Shown here: positions 25,487-36,500 of the stretch, in pieces
Numbering within the stretch: position 1 is the first letter of the stretch
How the letters are laid out: each line of letters starts with the position of its first letter
Assembly: GCF_003096015.2 (NCBI RefSeq)
Contig: NZ_CP029185.2
Span: forward strand, 977,001-1,041,000
Origin: Limnobaculum parvum
GTDB lineage: Bacteria; Pseudomonadota; Gammaproteobacteria; Enterobacterales; Enterobacteriaceae
Length of the DNA: 64,000 nt
Direction of reading: 5' to 3'
Program-made: the position numbers and the translations under genes
The notes under the pieces: generated by a model
The model's database searches: none
What the model saw: only the letters and a program-made list of their open reading frames with translations
Told to the model about the DNA's origin: nothing

Positions 25487-27820
25487 ATGCCGCCTAAAGT
25501 AAAAAAATCCCGTAAGCCTAGCTGGCTACGCCGTACCGTCGGACTTTGTATCAAGCTGGCGATCGTGGTTATTGCCCTGATGGCATTTTATGGCATCTAT
25601 CTTGACTCACAAATCCGTAGCCGTATTGATGGTAAGGTTTGGAATCTACCGGCGGCGGTGTATGGGCGCATGGTAAACCTTGAACCGGGTATGTCCTACA
25701 GCAAGAAAGAGATGGTGGATTTGCTTAATGGCATGCAGTATCGCAATGTCACTAAAATCACCCGTCCTGGCGAGTATACCGTTCAAAATAATAATATCGA
25801 GATGCTACGCCGTCCGTTTGATTTCCCTGACGTCAAAGAAGAGCAAATTCGTGCCCGATTGGAATTTAATAACGCCGGGTTGTCACGCATTATGAATCTG
25901 GATACGGGGCGAGAGTTCGGCTTCTTCCGTCTCGATCCTAAACTGATTACGATGTTGCAGGCCCCTAACGGCGAACAGCGCCTGTTTGTAGCCGGTAAAA
26001 GCTTCCCTTATCCAATGGCAGATATGCTGATTGCCACTGAAGACCGTAACTTCTATAGCCATGACGGTATTAGCCTGTTCTCTATTGGTCGTGCGGTATT
26101 AGCTAACCTCTCTGCAGGTCGTACCGTTCAGGGGGGAAGTACTTTAACGCAGCAATTGGTGAAGAACCTGTTCTTAACCAATGAACGTTCCCTGTCGCGC
26201 AAATTACGTGAAGCCTATATGGCGGTTATTCTGGATGCCCGATACAGCAAAGAACGCATTCTTGAACTGTATATGAACGAAGTCTATCTGGGGCAGAGTG
26301 GTGCCGATCAGATTCGTGGTTTCCCGTTAGCCAGTCTCTATTTCTTTGGTCGTCCAATTAATGAATTAAGTGTCGATCAGCAGGCCATGCTAGTGGGCAT
26401 GGTGAAAGGGGCTTCCCTGTATAACCCGTGGAAGAACCCGGATATCGTTCTGGAGCGGCGTAATTTGGTATTGCGTTTAGCTCAACAGCAAAATGTTATC
26501 GATCAGGAACTCTATGGGGTGCTAAGCGCTCGACCACTGGGTGTTCAGCCTCGCGGTGGGGTAATTTCGCCTCAGCCAGCGTTTATGCAGTTAGTTCATA
26601 ATGAACTGCAGGAAAAGCTGGGGGATAAAGTCAACGATCTGTCCGGGGTGAAGATTTTTACTACGCTCGATCCCGTATCGCAGAATGCGGCAGAAAAAGC
26701 GGTGGAAGATGGCATACCGGCACTACGAGCTGCGCGTAACGTAAACGATTTAGAAGCGGCAATGGTGATTGTTGACCGCTTTAGTGGAGAGGTTCGTGCG
26801 GTAGTGGGTGGTTCACAGCCGCAGTATGCCGGTTTTAACCGCGCAGTTCAGGCCCGTCGTTCTATTGGTTCTTTGGCTAAGCCACCCACTTATCTGACGG
26901 CGTTGAGTGAACCTAATAATTATCGTTTAAATACCTTGCTGAAAGATGATCCGCTGTCGGTCAATATTCCCGGGAATAAGCCGTGGCAGCCGCAAAACTA
27001 TGACCGTCAGTTCCGTGGCCGAGTGATGCTGGTTGATGCACTGGCAAATTCGTTAAACATTCCGACGGTAAATCTCGGTCTGGACTTAGGTCTGGATAAA
27101 GTGAAAGACATGCTTCAACGCTTGGGTGTGCCAGATAGCTCAATTCAAACTGTTCCGGCTATGCTGCTGGGCTCAACCAGCCTAACGCCAATGGAAGCCG
27201 CGCAGATGTATCAAACGATCGGTAGCGGTGGTCAGCGGGCGAAGCTTTCTGTTTTGCGCTCAGTACTCTCGGAAGATAATACCGTGTTGTTCCAAAGCTT
27301 GCCTCAGGCCCAGCGCGTTGTGGAGCCTCAGGCGGCTTATCTGACCTTATATGCTATGCAGCAAGGGGTTGCTCGCGGAACCTCGCGTTCACTGGCGGGT
27401 AAGTTTGGTAATTATAATCTGGCGGCAAAAACGGGGACTACCAATGACCTGCGTGATAGCTGGTTTGTGGGTATTGATGGTAAAGAGGTTTCCATTGCTT
27501 GGGTTGGTCGTGATAATAATGGCCCGGCTAAACTGACGGGCGCTAACGGTGCATTAACCCTGTACCGCCGCTATCTGGAAAACCAAACTCCACTGGCCCT
27601 AACCTTAACGCCTCCAGAGCATATCAGTATGATGGGCACCGACAGCGATGGTAATTTCATATGCAACGGTGGCGATCGCCAGTTACCGGTTTGGACTGAC
27701 AACCCTGAAGGCCTGTGTGTGGCACCACAGCAGCCGGTTCAGCAACAACAGCCACCGCCACAACAACAGCAAAATGAGAGCAGCGCCCCTGAGTGGGTGA
27801 GGGATATGTTTGGTGGGTAG
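25487..27820 (+). CDS. mrcB: bifunctional glycosyltransferase/transpeptidase penicillin-binding protein 1B
   Basis: Polymerises and cross-links peptidoglycan. Short basic cytoplasmic tail (PPKVKKSRKPSWLRR), one membrane helix (about 20-43), UB2H region, GT51 domain with EDRNFYSHDGIS and GGSTLTQQLVKNLF, and a transpeptidase with SLAK (active Ser about 462) and KTGTTND. The C-terminus is a Gln/Pro-rich linker ending WVRDMFGG, close to the E. coli ending. Length 777. It starts at the ATG 25487 (GGGAG upstream). The frame upstream is closed by TGA at 25469, so there is no room for the long N-terminal extension of E. coli PBP1B alpha; only a short form like gamma can be made. Confidence 0.96.
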   Translation: MPPKVKKSRKPSWLRRTVGLCIKLAIVVIALMAFYGIYLDSQIRSRIDGKVWNLPAAVYGRMVNLEPGMSYSKKEMVDLLNGMQYRNVTKITRPGEYTVQNNNIEMLRRPFDFPDVKEEQIRARLEFNNAGLSRIMNLDTGREFGFFRLDPKLITMLQAPNGEQRLFVAGKSFPYPMADMLIATEDRNFYSHDGISLFSIGRAVLANLSAGRTVQGGSTLTQQLVKNLFLTNERSLSRKLREAYMAVILDARYSKERILELYMNEVYLGQSGADQIRGFPLASLYFFGRPINELSVDQQAMLVGMVKGASLYNPWKNPDIVLERRNLVLRLAQQQNVIDQELYGVLSARPLGVQPRGGVISPQPAFMQLVHNELQEKLGDKVNDLSGVKIFTTLDPVSQNAAEKAVEDGIPALRAARNVNDLEAAMVIVDRFSGEVRAVVGGSQPQYAGFNRAVQARRSIGSLAKPPTYLTALSEPNNYRLNTLLKDDPLSVNIPGNKPWQPQNYDRQFRGRVMLVDALANSLNIPTVNLGLDLGLDKVKDMLQRLGVPDSSIQTVPAMLLGSTSLTPMEAAQMYQTIGSGGQRAKLSVLRSVLSEDNTVLFQSLPQAQRVVEPQAAYLTLYAMQQGVARGTSRSLAGKFGNYNLAAKTGTTNDLRDSWFVGIDGKEVSIAWVGRDNNGPAKLTGANGALTLYRRYLENQTPLALTLTPPEHISMMGTDSDGNFICNGGDRQLPVWTDNPEGLCVAPQQPVQQQQPPPQQQQNESSAPEWVRDMFGG

Positions 27821-27874
27821 CTAAGTCATTGCCGTTTGTATTCAATCGCGGCATGACGTCAATATCTTTAATGA

Positions 27875-27900
27875 GTAAGGCCGCGATATAGCGGCCTTAC
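27875..27900. terminator. terminator between convergent mrcB and pheA
   Basis: Perfect 10-bp stem GTAAGGCCGC / GCGGCCTTAC with loop GATATA, followed by TATTAT. Confidence 0.8.
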
Positions 27901-27965
27901 TATTATAAACGGCGTCCATCTGACCAAAATATCCAATGAAGCCGATTTACTCATGGTTAAATCAA

Positions 27966-29123
27966 CTAACTTACTTTAACCGGCACCACGGTTTCACTCG
28001 GATAACACCCTACTACCTTCACCGACCGGGTAATGGGCATTAGGTCTTCCAGTGCGTTTTGCATGGCTTCTGATTCGAGGTTGACCTGCATATCGATATA
28101 GAACATCTCTTCCCACGGGTTACCGTTAATTGGCCGAGATTCCAGTTTAGTCATCACCACATTGTGTTTACGCAACACCAGCAGGGCTTCCACCAGTGCA
28201 CCAGACTGTTGACCGGTGGCAACGATAATGGTGGTTTTCGCCGGTATCTGTGGCGCGACTTCAACCGGTTTACGCGCCACGACAATAAAGCGGGTGATGT
28301 TCTCTTTTTGGTTAGCCAGACTGTGTTCCAGCACCTGAAGATTATACAGTGCACCACCGGGCTCGCTGCCCAAGGCTACCGCTTTAGAAGATTTCAGGCT
28401 GGCGACTTTTTCCATTGCCGCTGAGGTGCTTTCGCAATATTCGATTTTCCAGTTCGGGAAGCCGTTAAGGTACTGGCTACACTGCTGGAAAGGTTGTGGA
28501 TGACTATAAACCACTTCAATCTGGTTCAGATCGGTATCGACCGACGATAGCAGACAGTGATTAATCGGATTGGTTAATTCCCCCACGATAAACAGATTAG
28601 TGGACTGTAACAGGTCATACACTTCATTGATGGAGCCGGAGCTGGTGTTCTCGATAGGGAGAATTCCGTAGTCAGCCTGACCGATTTCGACCTGTCTGAA
28701 AATATCATCAAACTTATTGCAGCCGCATTCTACCAAGGTATCAAAGTGGCGCGCGGCGTATTGACGCGCCGCCAGATGGGAGTAAGAACCTTTAGGCCCC
28801 AGGAATGCGATACGTGCCGAGCTAAGTTTGTCCTGATTAACATACTGTTGCAGCAGCGCTTGCTGGGTCAGTACCGAGTCTTCAATGATGATTTGAAACA
28901 GACGGGTAATATAGTGACCATCAAGCCGATGCTTTTTCCCTTCTTCCACCAAGCGTTTTAGCAGATCGCGTTCGCGCTCTTTATCGCGAATAGGGAGATG
29001 GGTTGATTGTTTGGTTCTGGCTACGTCTAGTGCTAAATCACGACGTTCGGCCAGCAGTTCCAGCAGTTTAAGATCGAGTGCGGTGATACGTTCTCTCAGC
29101 CCCGATAGTGGGTTATCGCTCAT
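27966..29123 (-). CDS. pheA: bifunctional chorismate mutase / prephenate dehydratase
   Basis: Converts chorismate via prephenate to phenylpyruvate for phenylalanine. The N-terminal AroQ mutase domain (about 1-95, LRERITALDLKLLELLAERRDLALDVARTK) is followed by the dehydratase domain (about 105-285, FLGPKGSYSHLAAR, PIENTSSGSINEVYDLL, NITRFIVVA) and an ACT regulatory domain (LLVLRKHNVVMTKLESRPINGNPWEEMFYID). 385 residues, one less than in E. coli. It is preceded by the pheL leader and an attenuator, so phenylalanine supply controls it. Confidence 0.97.
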   Translation of the reverse strand: MSDNPLSGLRERITALDLKLLELLAERRDLALDVARTKQSTHLPIRDKERERDLLKRLVEEGKKHRLDGHYITRLFQIIIEDSVLTQQALLQQYVNQDKLSSARIAFLGPKGSYSHLAARQYAARHFDTLVECGCNKFDDIFRQVEIGQADYGILPIENTSSGSINEVYDLLQSTNLFIVGELTNPINHCLLSSVDTDLNQIEVVYSHPQPFQQCSQYLNGFPNWKIEYCESTSAAMEKVASLKSSKAVALGSEPGGALYNLQVLEHSLANQKENITRFIVVARKPVEVAPQIPAKTTIIVATGQQSGALVEALLVLRKHNVVMTKLESRPINGNPWEEMFYIDMQVNLESEAMQNALEDLMPITRSVKVVGCYPSETVVPVKVS

Positions 29124-29154
29124 GATGTCGTCTTACCTTATTTTTATCTTATCC

Positions 29155-29186
29155 AATAAAAAAGCCCCCCGGTGGTGGGAGGCTTT
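29155..29186 (-). terminator. pheA attenuator
   Basis: On the minus strand the stem AAAGCCTCCC / GGGGGGCTTT (29186-29161) is followed directly by a T run. It lies between pheL and pheA, the position of the transcription attenuator of E. coli pheLA. Confidence 0.9.
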
Positions 29187-29245
29187 AATGTTCGTCTTCG
29201 CTTTATCTCTGCTCGTTTCCAAGCCACGGACGAATCGCCTCCCAG

Positions 29246-29293
29246 TCAGGGGACGCTAAAAAAGAAAGCGAAGAAAAACGGTATATAGCGCAT
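29246..29293 (-). CDS. pheL: pheA operon leader peptide
   Basis: 15-residue peptide MRYIPFFFAFFFSVP with seven Phe... counted as two runs of three (FFF-A-FFF), nearly the E. coli PheL sequence. Ribosome stalling at the Phe codons when charged tRNA(Phe) is scarce would prevent the downstream attenuator from forming. GGAG precedes the ATG by about 11 bases. Too short for usual gene finders. The count of Phe residues is six by my reading of the two runs. Confidence 0.93.
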   Translation of the reverse strand: MRYIPFFFAFFFSVP

Positions 29294-29324
29294 AAATAAC
29301 AAAACTCCGATATATGACGCCTCT

Positions 29325-29353
29325 AACTTAACCGCGCGGTTTTGGTTCTGTCA
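29325..29353 (-). promoter_or_regulatory. probable pheLA promoter
   Basis: Perfect -35 TTGACA (minus strand, 29353-29348); a -10-like TTAAGT/TAAGTT follows at 16-17 bp (29331-29325). About 30 bases upstream of pheL. Confidence 0.6.
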
Positions 29354-29410
29354 ACCGCTATTATTATTTAGGGGGGCGTGGTGAGTGGGCAAAGGGGGGC
29401 AGTTTGGGAT

Positions 29411-29435
29411 AAAAAAACGCGCCCGAAGGCGCGTT
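29411..29435 (-). terminator. raiA terminator
   Basis: 8-bp stem AACGCGCC / GGCGCGTT with loop CGAA; on the minus strand it is followed by a run of seven T. Confidence 0.9.
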
Positions 29436-29453
29436 GATAAACGAAAAAAATGA

Positions 29454-29792
29454 TTAATCTTCTTCAAGCTGCTGCAAATTGGCCTCTTTCACGCTGCCCT
29501 CGGTACGCCGGGCTTCACTCTTATGCTGTACTTTGTTGAGTTGTCGTTCGAGCTTGAGTAGTAGCTCATTGATGGCGACATACATATCTTCATGCTTAGC
29601 ACTTGCAACCAGAGGGCCATTTGGCGTAGTGATTGTTGCGTCGGCGACGAAACCTTTGGGGTCTTTCGATAACACAATATGCGGATTAATTAACTGAGCC
29701 TGCCATTTATCTAGCTTTTTAAGACGGTCCTCGACGTGTGAACGGATTGCCGGTGTAATGTCCATTTGTTTGCTAGTAATATTTAATGTCAT
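29454..29792 (-). CDS. raiA: ribosome-associated translation inhibitor RaiA (YfiA)
   Basis: Short hibernation-promoting-factor family protein (112 residues) that binds the 30S decoding region in stationary phase or cold shock. Matches E. coli RaiA: NITSKQMDITPAIRSHVEDRL, LINPHIVLSKDPKGFVADATI, ASAKHEDMYVAINELLLKLERQLNKVQHKSEARR. The start at 29792 (MTLNITSKQM) has AGAGGT upstream and equals the E. coli start; the frame extends eight codons further. It lies upstream of pheL on the same strand, as in E. coli. Confidence 0.96.
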   Translation of the reverse strand: MTLNITSKQMDITPAIRSHVEDRLKKLDKWQAQLINPHIVLSKDPKGFVADATITTPNGPLVASAKHEDMYVAINELLLKLERQLNKVQHKSEARRTEGSVKEANLQQLEED

Positions 29793-30541
29793 ATAACCTA
29801 CCTCTTTGTCAGTCAATTGCCGTCAGATATGATTTTAGAATACCTATGTGACCAGACAATTGTGTGATCTGGATCGATTTTTTCGGTGCCCTAAAACAAA
29901 GATGACAGAAGTGTGATAGCCATAATGATTTATGCCTCTCCGCTTGTATATTGAGTATAGCTCAATCAGTATTAGAGGTTGTGTATTTCTCCTGAATGTG
30001 TGTAAAAATCCACCTCCCTCTTTTTTCATCAATTACGTCCTTTTTCATCGAGTTATATGCCAATTATTTCTTTGTGATTTTTCAGTAATAAATTAGGCCT
30101 TTTGTTTTGTTAAATTATTATTTGTCCAATGTGTTAGATGAACGTTTTTTTGATACTATAGTCCAATTATTAACAAGTATTTTTTATATTATTTTTAATT
30201 TATTGCTTTTATTTTGCATTATTTGGATATTTGATTTTATTGCCATATCGCTTTGTTTTTATTGTTGTTATTTTTATTTTTCTTGATTTTGTCATTTCAA
30301 ATTATTTCGTAAATTAATTAATCGAAATATTTTTTCTCATTTATTTTGCGTAAATGAAAATCATTGCTTATATATCTACTAATAAAAAATAATGAAAACT
30401 CATTATTGCTTATTTCTTCTTATGGATATTTTTCCCTCGGACTGAGATTCACTCTCTGGTAACGAAACCGTTATCAAGGGGTACTTACTGATGCCGATTT
30501 TTACGGCACATTTACCTAATTTATATAGCAAGGGGTTATCA
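29793..30541. other. very AT-rich upstream region of the giant adhesin gene
   Basis: About 750 bases without a gene, dominated by T and A runs, especially 30041-30420, and so likely curved and a good target for H-NS-type silencing (inference). A near-palindrome GGTAACGAAACCGTTATC lies at about 30459-30476. Two AAGGGG ribosome binding sites follow (30476-30481 and 30530-30535), each in front of an in-frame ATG of the adhesin gene. Confidence 0.5.
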
Positions 30542-33500
30542 ATGGCTCAGGAAAATAGCGTCTTAGGAACTGTTGAAGTTGTCGCTCGAGATAATGGCGC
30601 TCAACTGGCACACTATACTCAGGGAAGTCAGGTAGTTACATTAACTCAATCCAGTGTAGTGCGAATTCATGGAACTTCTGCGCTAGTTTCCAGCTATGAA
30701 CGACAGGGAAACGATCTGATTGTTCATATGAAAGATGGCAGTACCGTACGCTATCAGGGCTTCTTTACCCTTGATGAAAAAGGTGAACACAGCGAACTGG
30801 TATTTGATGATGGTAAAGAGGTCAACCACGCGGTATTCCCATTAGCGGATATGCCGGGACCCGCGGCGGCAGAAGCGATTTCACCGACTTATACCACTAT
30901 CGGTGCTGACAGCCTGCTTGACGATGGATTATCTGCGGGCGCTATTGCCGGTATTCTGGGCGCTCTAGCCGTCGGTGCAGGCATTGCTCTTGCCGCTGGC
31001 GGTTCCGGAGGTGGAGGAGGAGGCCATAGCAGCAGTAATCAGGATAACGGCGGTAATCTCGGCAACGGTGATAATAGTAACAATAATGGAAATAGCGGTA
31101 ACAATGGTGGTGGAGACAATAGCGGTAACAATAACGGAAACAATAGCGCTACGACGCCAACCATCACGGTAAACCCTTTCGCAACGGACGATGTACTTAA
31201 CGCAGTTGAAGTGAAATCTGTTCAAACGCTCAGTGGTTCTACGACCCATGTCGAGGCCGGACAAACGGTTACCATCACCTTAGGCGGCAAAACCTATACA
31301 ACACAAGTCGCCGCCGATGGAAGCTGGCAAGTCAGTGTTCCTGATACGGATCTACAACTTTTAGCCGATGGAAAGACATCACTTCAGGTTAGCGTGAGTA
31401 ATCAGGCTGGCCTAACCGCTCAGGATAGCCATGACTTCACGGTTGACGTTACCCCTCCGGTCCTGACGATTTCCTCTTTTGCCGGCGATAATACGCTGGA
31501 TGCGAGTGAATCAGCCGCTAATCAAACCGTCAGCGGAACAGCGATAGGGGCAGAAGGCCAGATAATCACGATTACGCTCGGACAAAATAGTTACACCGCG
31601 ACGGTGGATGGGCAAGGAAATTGGCAAACGGTAATTTCCAGTACTGATTTACAGGCGCTATCGGACGGAAATTATACCGTGAGTGCTTCCGTCAGCGATG
31701 CGGCGGGTAACAGCGCCAGTGGTACGTTGGATATCGTTAAAATCACTGCGCCAGCCATTAGCATTAGTACATTTGGTGGCGATGATAAGATTGATAGCGC
31801 GGAATCGAAGAGCGATCAAATTCTAAGCGGGATGACACAGAATGCCGAACCAGGCAGCTCGGTGGTGGTCAATATTTCTGATAATAGCGTATTAACTCGT
31901 TCTCTGTTCGTCAGTGAAAAAACCTTCCAGCCCGCCAGTGGACAAACCTATCTGGCTACGGTTGATGCAGATGGCAGTTGGCATCTGACAATACCAGCCG
32001 GGGCGTTGGAGCAATTCTCCTCTGGTACCTACACCATTGTGGCAACGGTCACCAATCTCGACGGGCAAACCGCCACCAATACCCATACCTTTGTTGTCGA
32101 TCTTGACCAGTCAGGGATCTCCATTTCGATTGTTTCTAATGATGATTACCTGAGCGCGGTTGAAGCAACTCAGGACTTATCCATCAATGGCGTCACCACG
32201 GGCGTTGATGCGGGTTCTGTGGTTACGGTGATCTTAAATAGCAAAAGCTACCTCGCCATTGTCGATGGTGCTGGTCATTGGAGCGCGTTGGTTCCGTCCA
32301 GTGACCTGAAACTGCTAAGTGATGGGGCAACAACCATCACTGCGTCGGTAACCGCACCGGCGGGAACCTTTAGTACTGAACATATTTTAAACGTTCTGAT
32401 TAATCAGCTACCGCAACCGACACTGGATACCCCATTTGGCGATGGAATTGTCAATGCTGCCGAAGCGCTGTCAAACCAAACCCTTGAGGGAAAATCAGGC
32501 CTTACCGGGGCGGGACAAACAGTGGTGATTTCCCTGAACGGAAAAAGCTATGTCGCTACCGTTGATGTGCAAGGGAACTGGAGTACAACAATACCAACGG
32601 GGGATTTACAACTGCTGTCTGACGGTAGTTTCCCGCTGGTGGTCAAAGCGACGGATATTGCCGGAAATATCGGTTCAGTCGCCCTCAATATCGTGGTAGA
32701 TACCACGCCGCCAACGCTGGCAATAAAAGCGTTGGCTACCGACAATATTTTGACCGCTTCTGAAATGGCGGTCACTCAGACCATATCCGGTTCGGCATCA
32801 ATTACCGAGCAGGGGCAGACGGTCATTATCACGCTGAATGGAAAATCTTATCAGGCTCTGGTTGGTGCGAACGGGCAGTGGAGTACATCCATACCGTCAT
32901 CCGACCTTCAACTGCTGAGCAGTGGCGATGACACCATAACGGTTTCACTGCAAGATGTCGCCGGCAATAGCAGCCAAATTTCACAAGTTATTACGGTTAA
33001 AACAGAATTACCAGAGGTCACTATTCTACCATTTGCCGGTGATGATGTACTGGATGGTTCAGAAGCTAAAACCGCTCAACTGTTGAGTGGCTCCACCACC
33101 CATGCGGAAACGGGTAGCCTGATTACCGTAGAGCTTAACAGCCAAACTTATACGACACAGGTATTGGCAGACGGTTCTTGGAGCATCATTGTTCCAGCAG
33201 GGGATTTGGCTCAACTGGCCAATGGCACGTTTACTATTCAGGTTAGCGTGACTGACGTTGCTGGACAAACCGCTCAGGCAGAACACAGTTTTATCGTTGA
33301 TAACAATCAGGGCGGAATTGCCATTGCGATTGTAGCGACAGATGATTATCTGAATTTTCAAGAGGCCAGTCAGACTCAGGTAATTAGTGGCACCACCAGC
33401 CATGTTGATCCCGCACAGCCCGTTACGGTGATGCTAAATGGTAAAACCTATACCGCGATTGTACAACCGGATGGTTCTTGGAAAATCGCTATCAGCAGCA

Positions 33501-36500
33501 ATGACTTACAGCTGCTACAGGATGGCAAAGCCACCATCACCGCCTCTGTGACAGACAGTGACGGTAACACAGTGACAACCAGCCATGACTTTACCGTTAT
33601 TATTCACGATCTGCCGCAGCTAACGATTGATACCCCCTTTGTGGATGGTTACTTGAATGCACAGGAAAGCCAAAACAGCCAAACCTTGAGCGGCAGAACA
33701 GGAATAAACGGCGCGGGTCAGGCGGTGATCGTAGCGATTGGTGACGATACTTACCAAGCCAGCGTTGATGCGGATGGGCTTTGGAGTGTCACTTTACCGG
33801 CGGGGGCGTTACAACAGCTTCCAGAAGGCAGTGTTTCAATTAGTGTCTCTTACACTGACGTCGCCGGTAATACGGACACGTTAGGAATAACGGCGACGGT
33901 TGACAGAGTGCCGCCACAGCTAACGGTAAATAGTTTTACGGGCGACGATCGCCTCAATATTGCTGAGGCATTAGTCGATCAAACCCTGTCTGGCACGGTG
34001 TCGGGTGCAGATAACGGTCAGATAATCACCGTCATTCTGAATGGTCAAACCTATACCACTACCGTGGATGGCAGCAGTTGGAGCGTGAATATTCCTGCCG
34101 CCGATCTGGCGGCGCTACAGGATGGTCAACAAAATATTCAAGTCAGCGTATCGGATGTTGCTGGAAATACCGCGCTGGTTCAGCATCCGGTAGAAATTAA
34201 TGCCAATCCATTTAGCGCACCGTTAATCAGTGTTTATCCTTTTGCTGGCAATGATGTACTAAGCGCCGCTGAACAGCAGGTTAATCAGTTAGTCACCGGT
34301 AAAGTGCTCAACGTTGAAGAGGGGCAAACGGTTACCGTTGTGCTGGGTGGTCAGTCCTACTTCGGCGAAGTCACTACAGGGGGAAACTGGGCCGTTTCAA
34401 TTTCTCCTTCGGTTTTAACTGAGTTATCCGATGGTTATTACACCTTTGAGGCTAGCGTTAGCGATCTCAGCGGCAATAGTATATCGACAACCCATGGATT
34501 TACCGTCGATACCCTAGCCAGTTCAATATCGGTTGCGCCCGTTACCGAAGATAACTACCTCAACCTAGAAGAAGCGAGTCATGGTTTCTTTATCACCGGT
34601 ACTTCGGTGGGGGTATTGCTCGGTACGACGGTCACTTTGACATTGAACGGAAAATCTTACGTTACTGCGGTTCTGCCGAATGGCTCATGGTTTGTTGCAA
34701 TCGCTGCAGAAGATGCGCTGGCGTTAGCCGATGGCACTGCCAGCGTCGTGGTTTCAACCATAGACAATATGGGAAGTGTGATATCCGGCAGCCATAACTT
34801 TACGGTAATCACCACGGTTCTCCCTGCGGCCACTATCAATCTTCCCTTTGGTGATGGTTATTTGAATTTGCAGGAGTCAAATCAGGATCAAACGCTGAGT
34901 GGTTCAACGGGGATTACCGGCAGTGGACAAAGCGTAACGGTAACTATTAACGGCATTGATTACACTGCGAACGTTGACAGTAACGGCAACTGGCAAGTGA
35001 TGCTACCTAGCACCGATTTAGTCAAACTCGACGATGGTCAGCAGCAAATTACTGTTGTTGCAACCGATATCGCAGGCAACAGCTCAACGCTGGACAGTTT
35101 GGCAAACATTGATAGAACACCACCTACGTTATCCGTGAACCTTATCTCTGACGATAATATTCTTAATGCGTCGGAAATTCAGGATGCTATTTCGATTAAC
35201 GGTTTTGCGTCACTGAATGATGCAGGGCAATTGGTGCTGCTCACCTTATCTTCTACCGGCGTTACCTACTCCGGTATCGTTCAGCCTGATGGTTCTTGGA
35301 CGATTATATTACCGGCGGGAGAACTGGCGGGTGTCGACGATGGAACGGTTAACTTCAGCTTTAGCTTGACCGATGTGGCCGGTAATACCACCACACTCCC
35401 GGTTACCATTCAGCTTGATACCGCAGCCGAGATTCATATCAATGCGATTTCTGGTGATAACTATATCAATGCGATGGAGTCGTTGACTCCTCTGGTGATT
35501 TCGGGGACATCGGCTGACATAGAACCCAATCAGGAAGTGACGATCGCCCTGAATGGTAAAACTTACACCACCACCATACAGGTGGATGGAAGTTGGAGTT
35601 ATACGGTTCCTGCCGATGATGTACAACAACTGCCTGATGGGGCATTGAATGCCACGGTAAGCGTGACGGATGTTGCTGGCAATACCGCACAAGACAGTCA
35701 TGGAATTACCGTTATTACCGATACGGTTAACCTCCCGCAACTTCACCTAAATACCATTGCTGGCAATGACGTTATCGATAGATCTGAAGCACAAAATGAT
35801 GTGGTGATTAGTGGATTTACGCAAAATATCACTCAAGGACGAATTGTCAGCGTAACGTTAAACGACGTGAAATACACCGCAGTGGTTGATGCAGATGGCA
35901 ACTGGTCTCTGAGTATTCCTGCTCAGGTAGTTCAGGGATTACCACAAGGCTCTCAAGCGGTGACGGTTGAAGTCAGTGACTTAGCCGGCAACCCCGCCAC
36001 GGTTACCCATACGATTGAGGTTGATACCATCCCACCATTATTAACCATCGATATTTTTGCCGGAAACAATGTACTTAATTTCGATGAGGCTTCGCTGGGC
36101 CAGCTATTAAGTGGCACCACGGAAGCCGATCTGACAGTGAATATCACTCTGAATGGCGTAACGACTCAAGTTACTGCCGATAGCGATGGCCATTGGCAGT
36201 TAGCCTTATCAGCCAGTGAGCTGCTGGCTTTAACTTCCGGCAAGGTGTCGGTGATAGAGGTATCGGTAGCGGATGAGGCGGGTAATATCAGTTCAGGATC
36301 GCTAAATCTGGCGGTAGCAACTGCATTGCCGGTAGTCACCCTGGACCAGCCTTTTACCGATGGCTTACTGAATATTATTGAAGCAACGGCTGGCGGCGTG
36401 ATTACCGGAACGACCACAGAATTGGGCGCGACGGGATCGATAACTATCACCATTGGTGGTCAAAGCTACCCGGTAGTCGTTACGGGTGATGGTCGCTGGA

